A stretch of 64,000 bases of DNA, taken from Flagellimonas sp. HMM57. Lineage in GTDB: Bacteria; Bacteroidota; Bacteroidia; Flavobacteriales; Flavobacteriaceae. Of this stretch, positions 60,754 through 64,000 are shown piece by piece. The notes under the pieces are model-generated. The model saw only the letters and a program-made list of their open reading frames with translations. It was not told the origin of the DNA and made no database searches. The stretch lies in contig NZ_CP090004.1 of assembly GCF_021390175.1 (NCBI RefSeq), positions 682,001 to 746,000 of the forward strand, written 5' to 3'. Position 1 is the stretch's first letter; each line of letters starts with the position of its first letter. Made by a program: the position numbers and the translations under genes.

Positions 60754-61743
60754 CTACTTTCTAGGTTTGTAATTTGATTTTTTAAAAATTTCATCTGGGT
60801 CCAGCTTTAAAAGTTGCGCTAAGCTTTTAGTATTCTTGTCCATAAAGGCACGTACAATCTGCCACCCTATGTATCTACCCAACCTTCCTGGAGATTCGCT
60901 ATCCAATTCCAATTGAAATTTGGAAAATGGGGCCGGGTCTAAAAATTGTCTATCCAACTTAGCATCGGTACTATAAAGCAATTCACGCTCTACAAAATAC
61001 CGCCAGATTTGTTCTTCGTTGGCCTTGGCCCATTGCATCTCATCTGTGGTATAGCCTATTTTTTGGGCATCAGAAATATTGGGAAGCAATTTGTCCTTAA
61101 TATATAGTTCCTTACCATAATAAACCATTCTGGACAAGAAACTTCTATTTCTAGGATATTGCACTACTTTTTTGGAGAACGCACTAGCTATATCAGAAGT
61201 CAAGTATTGTTTGTCCAATCCAGCGGCAATATACTTTTGTATGCTTTTATAAAAATGATGGTCTTTTCCCAAGTAATTATCCAACCCCAATAACAACAAT
61301 GTGTCCGTAAGAATTACTCTATTGTTATAACCAACATCCGAAGTAACCGTTACAACATTGGGTATCTCAAACTTTGGAAAATAATATTTAATATGTTGAA
61401 ATAAAGACTCAAGGTCATCTGCTTCTTGTTCAAAATCTCCAAAAGCCTTATGCACTTCGTCTGATAGTTCCGTCTGTATGGTGTCTGATAATTTGGCAAT
61501 CCATAAACTATCCGGAAACTGTTCGGGAAACAGGTAGGGATACTGTAATTTTAATCTGGGAATATCTTCTGGGCCGGCATTAGCAAACTCTCTATCGAAT
61601 CTATTTACTTTTAAGTCAATAGCAATCTTAGAAATCTCTTCTGCTGTTTTATTTGTCTCTCCACAAGAGAAAAATGTTAGGATTATAAAGAAAAAAGAAC
61701 AAGTAAATGCTGATAATCCAAAGTATTTTAACAACCTCTTCAT
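60754..61743 (-). CDS. gldB: Gliding motility lipoprotein GldB
   Basis: 329 aa from the ATG at 61743. This start is chosen because it opens the lipoprotein signal (MKRLLKYFGLSAF ... FFSC), and a -7 element at 61777-61784 would place transcription start downstream of the alternative ATG at 61794. The body has IDLKVNRFDREFA, LYPYLFPEQFPDSLW, VVTVTSDVGYNNRVILTDTLLLLGLDNYLG and LLPNISDAQKIGYTTDEMQWAKANEEQIWRYFVER. GldB is needed for gliding in Flavobacterium; it is membrane-anchored. Confidence 0.93.
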   Translation of the reverse strand: MKRLLKYFGLSAFTCSFFFIILTFFSCGETNKTAEEISKIAIDLKVNRFDREFANAGPEDIPRLKLQYPYLFPEQFPDSLWIAKLSDTIQTELSDEVHKAFGDFEQEADDLESLFQHIKYYFPKFEIPNVVTVTSDVGYNNRVILTDTLLLLGLDNYLGKDHHFYKSIQKYIAAGLDKQYLTSDIASAFSKKVVQYPRNRSFLSRMVYYGKELYIKDKLLPNISDAQKIGYTTDEMQWAKANEEQIWRYFVERELLYSTDAKLDRQFLDPAPFSKFQLELDSESPGRLGRYIGWQIVRAFMDKNTKSLAQLLKLDPDEIFKKSNYKPRK

Positions 61744-61776
61744 TTTTAATACCGTAGCGTTTAAATTTACAGGGCA

Positions 61777-61784
61777 CAAAGGTA
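61777..61784 (-). promoter_or_regulatory. -7 element of the gldB-gldC operon
   Basis: TACCTTTG on the minus strand, an exact TAnnTTTG, 34 bp upstream of the chosen gldB ATG. It supports the shorter GldB start. Confidence 0.5.
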
Positions 61785-61809
61785 ATTTATACAATCTAAA
61801 AAAAATGCC

Positions 61810-62598
61810 ATGAAAACTGAAAAGGTAATAACATATATTGTGGACTGGTTAAAGGACTACGCCACCAATGCAAATTGCAAGGGTTTTGTAATAGGTGTTT
61901 CCGGTGGGATAGATTCTGCGGTTACTTCTACACTTTGCGCCAAAACTGGACTGGAACTGCTTTGCCTGGAAATGCCCATACACCAAGGTGAAAAGCAAGT
62001 GACCCGGGCGGATAAACATATAGATTGGCTTATAGAAAATTTTCCCAGCGTTAAAAGACAACCCGTAAATCTCACTCCAGTGTTTGATGGTTTGGTCGCC
62101 GCCCTACCCAAAGTGGAAAATGAGGAAGAACGTTTTATGTCTTTGGCAAATACTCGTGCCAGATTACGTATGACAACATTATATTATTTTGCGGCACTGC
62201 GCGGTTACTTGGTTGCTGGAACTGGAAACAAGGTTGAAGATTTTGGTGTAGGATTTTATACCAAGTATGGCGACGGCGGAGTAGATTTGAGTCCTATTGC
62301 CGATTTACTAAAAACCGAGGTCTATGCTGTAGGAAATGTATTGGGAATCAATCAGGATATTATGGATGCAGCCCCAACAGATGGGCTCTGGGGCGATAGC
62401 AGGACAGATGAAGACCAGATAGGCGCTTCTTATCCAGAACTGGAATGGGCCATGGAAATGGACGAGCAGGGGAAAACAATTAAAGACTTTTCTGATAGGA
62501 AAAGAGAGGTCTTTGGTATATACAAAAAGTTGAATACCGCAAATAAACATAAGATGATTCCCATACCTATTTGTACCATACCAAGTGACTTAAAATGA
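61810..62598 (+). CDS. nadE: NH3-dependent NAD+ synthetase
   Basis: 262 aa. Adenine nucleotide alpha-hydrolase fold with the PP-loop GFVIGVSGGIDSAVTSTLCAK, NTRARLRMTTLYYFAA, LVAGTGNKVEDFGVGFYTKYGDGGVDLSPIADLLKTEVY and APTDGLWGDSRTDEDQIGASY. No glutaminase domain, so ammonia is the nitrogen donor. Last step of NAD+ synthesis in the cytoplasm. Divergent from gldB. Confidence 0.97.
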   Translation: MKTEKVITYIVDWLKDYATNANCKGFVIGVSGGIDSAVTSTLCAKTGLELLCLEMPIHQGEKQVTRADKHIDWLIENFPSVKRQPVNLTPVFDGLVAALPKVENEEERFMSLANTRARLRMTTLYYFAALRGYLVAGTGNKVEDFGVGFYTKYGDGGVDLSPIADLLKTEVYAVGNVLGINQDIMDAAPTDGLWGDSRTDEDQIGASYPELEWAMEMDEQGKTIKDFSDRKREVFGIYKKLNTANKHKMIPIPICTIPSDLK

Positions 62599-62753
62599 CC
62601 ATTCAACGCAAAAAACCCAGTCTAAGACGAAAAAAAACCTAGAAATTCTAAGGTTTTAAGAAAAAAATCACAGTTTTACACTCTCAAATCATTAACTTGC
62701 CTCGTCGCGCCAAGTAAGTAATTAAGTACTAAACAAAGTAAAAATCAAATCAA

Positions 62754-63383
62754 ATGATCAAAGTAATAATCGCTGACAATCATCCAATAGTTAGACTTGG
62801 CATTAAACAAGTCCTAGAAACCAGTTCAGATATTGAGGTTATTGCCGATGTTTCCGATACTTCGGAACTGTTTGAAACATTGGAGAAAGTCAGCCCAGAT
62901 GTAGTAATCCTAGAGATGGATATTCCAGAAATAAATGGTATTGCTGCTCTTAGAAAACTAAAACAAGAATTTCCTAACGTTAAATCCTTAATGTTCAGTG
63001 GACAGTCAGAAGATGTGTATGCATTAAGCACCATACGTGCAGGAGCATTTGGTTACCTATCCAAAACAGCGGACATCGATTATCTAGTGTCAGCAGTAAA
63101 AAAAGTAGCTGAAGGCAGCATGTTCATAACCAACGAATTGGCGCAACGTCTAGCATTTGATGAAGGTACACAGAAGCCAAGAAGATTCTTCAGGAAATTA
63201 TCCTCTAGAGAGGTTGAAGTGTTAAAACTTTTAGCGAGCGGAAAAAGAAACAAAGAAGTAGCCGAAGGTCTAAATTTGAATGAAAAGACCGTTAGTACGT
63301 ACAAGGCGCGTTTAATGAAAAAATTGAACGTAGATAATCTGGTCGACTTATTACAACAAGCAAAAGCTTTGGAATTATATTAA
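62754..63383 (+). CDS. NarL/FixJ-type response regulator with Glu at the phospho-acceptor site
   Basis: 209 aa. Receiver domain (1-120): IIADNHPIVRLGIKQVL, then DVVILEMDIPEINGIAALR where NarL-type proteins have an Asp at the position of Glu54, LMFSG (Ser switch) and GAFGYLSKTAD (Lys). LuxR HTH at about 145-209 (LSSREVEVLKLLASGKRNKEVAEGLNLNEKTVSTYKARLMKKLNV). The Asp-to-Glu change suggests control without normal phosphorylation, perhaps a permanently active-like form. No histidine kinase gene is nearby. Confidence 0.92.
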   Translation: MIKVIIADNHPIVRLGIKQVLETSSDIEVIADVSDTSELFETLEKVSPDVVILEMDIPEINGIAALRKLKQEFPNVKSLMFSGQSEDVYALSTIRAGAFGYLSKTADIDYLVSAVKKVAEGSMFITNELAQRLAFDEGTQKPRRFFRKLSSREVEVLKLLASGKRNKEVAEGLNLNEKTVSTYKARLMKKLNVDNLVDLLQQAKALELY

Positions 63384-63403
63384 ATAACCAACGCAAACTG
63401 AAG

Positions 63404-63438
63404 AAAATCCCGAGCATTTAGTTGTTTGGGATTTTTTT
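63404..63438 (+). terminator. Terminator between the response regulator and dnaG
   Basis: AAAATCCC pairs with GGGATTTT, followed by more T; it lies between the two convergent genes and touches the dnaG stop codon. Confidence 0.75.
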
Positions 63439-64000
63439 ATGATAGGACACGATTCAATTTGGCATTCAACAATTTGTTCAACTGCAAGTAGTTCACAATT
63501 TCTTCGAGGACTTCAGAATTATCCTCTATACTTCCTTCGGTGCGTTCTTGTAGTTTCTGAATTCTGTTTTTTATCAAATAGCAACGAAGCGTAAGAATGG
63601 TCTCTCCTACCAATTGTGCAACACCTTGCCCTTTACCTTTGGGATAGATATCTTTTCGTGCCCAATCATCCAGTTTATACTTTTCCTCTTCCATTAAAAT
63701 CGAGGAAACCTCGCTTACCATTTCTTGGTCCAGACTAGACAAAAAGGTGTTTACAGTAAACTCTTCTGTCTCATTTAAATTCTCAATGAGTCTATAATAA
63801 ATACTTCTGAACTGTTCGTTCGTTAGTTCAATCTCGTCTTCTTGAAGATCTAAATACACCTTTTCATAAACTTTGGCCTCCGTAATCTCGGGTTCCAATA
63901 CCAAGTCTCCTTTTTCATTCTCTTTAAGTACCAAATCTTCAAACTCTTGTTGCTGACTTCCATAAAGAAGAAGCATTTCAATGATTTTTCGTTCCAGTTC
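63437..64000 (-). CDS. dnaG: DNA primase DnaG, C-terminal part cut by the right edge
   Basis: 188 codons visible to the stop at 63437; the frame stays open to base 64000 (ELERKIIEMLLLYGSQQQEFEDL at the edge). The visible part is the helical C-terminal, helicase-interacting region: VYEKVYLDLQEDEIELTNEQFRSIYYRLIENL, EEEKYKLDDWARKDIYPKGKGQGVAQLVGETILTLRCYLIKNRIQKLQ. The catalytic Toprim core is not in the window. The order dnaG, response regulator, nadE, gldB, gldC is familiar in Flavobacteriia and supports the name. Confidence 0.85.
   Translation of the reverse strand, partial: ELERKIIEMLLLYGSQQQEFEDLVLKENEKGDLVLEPEITEAKVYEKVYLDLQEDEIELTNEQFRSIYYRLIENLNETEEFTVNTFLSSLDQEMVSEVSSILMEEEKYKLDDWARKDIYPKGKGQGVAQLVGETILTLRCYLIKNRIQKLQERTEGSIEDNSEVLEEIVNYLQLNKLLNAKLNRVLS

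Noticed and set aside
61744..61794. Upstream start for gldB
   Set aside because: It lies upstream of the -7 element at 61777-61784 and adds a non-signal stretch before MKRLLKYFG.
62630..62665. Imperfect hairpin AAAACCT...AGGTTTT after nadE as terminator
   Set aside because: The stem is only 7 bp before a mismatch and lacks a T-run on the plus strand; too weak to list.

Overview
The window looks like the chromosome of a marine, gliding, polysaccharide-degrading member of the Flavobacteriaceae (Bacteroidota). The evidence is a SusC/SusD pair, alginate lyase genes of the PL6 and PL17 types, a laminarin-type glucan locus, gliding genes gldB and gldC, a Bacteroidota-style mraZ-to-ftsZ cluster, lipoproteins with an SxxC-type lipobox, and promoters of the Bacteroidota TAnnTTTG type. 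I cannot name the genus from sequence alone.

Region 1 (1-11458) is an alginate utilisation locus. On the minus strand it runs PL6 alginate lyase, PL17 oligoalginate lyase and KdgF, then after a 412-bp leader SusC, SusD and a surface lipoprotein cut by the left edge. A RraA-family (class II pyruvate aldolase fold) gene is divergent from the PL6 gene. Both minus-strand promoters carry tandem 13-bp palindromes of the form TTGGTnnACCAA laid over the -7 element, which points to one shared repressor, probably GntR/FadR-like and outside the window.

Region 2 (11657-30877) is a minus-strand beta-1,3/1,6-glucan (laminarin-type) locus. A 938-aa membrane-spanning sensor/LuxR-HTH regulator lies upstream. 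The first operon gene encodes an unusual 1061-aa fusion of a clan-A-like glycosidase with what looks like an outer-membrane beta-barrel. It is followed by two modular surface lipoproteins, GH16, GH3, GH17, GH30, a GPH-type sugar:cation symporter, a small membrane protein and a cytoplasmic GH17. No SusC/SusD pair is present here. A likely order of work is extracellular cleavage by GH16, periplasmic or surface trimming by GH30, GH17 and GH3, uptake by the symporter, and final hydrolysis by the cytoplasmic GH17.

Region 3 (31139-39887) holds a tricorn-type S41 protease and then three tandem paralogous lipoproteins, each ending in six Kelch-like repeats. Each paralog has a similar leader, and the first two are followed by near-identical terminators. 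The array has tRNA 3'-end fragments at both edges and an intact tRNA-Arg(TCG) beside its right edge, which suggests a tRNA-targeted insertion followed by duplication.

Region 4 (39898-55963) is yqeY plus the dcw cell-wall and division cluster on the minus strand: mraZ, rsmH, ftsL-like, ftsI, murE, mraY, murD, ftsW, murG, murC, ftsQ, ftsA, ftsZ. MraZ-box-like GTGG repeats lie upstream of mraZ.

Region 5 (56231-64000) is housekeeping: an alpha/beta hydrolase, engB, a conserved hypothetical, a serine hydrolase, a small membrane protein, gldC, gldB, nadE, a NarL-type response regulator with Glu in place of the phospho-acceptor Asp, and the C-terminal part of dnaG cut by the right edge.
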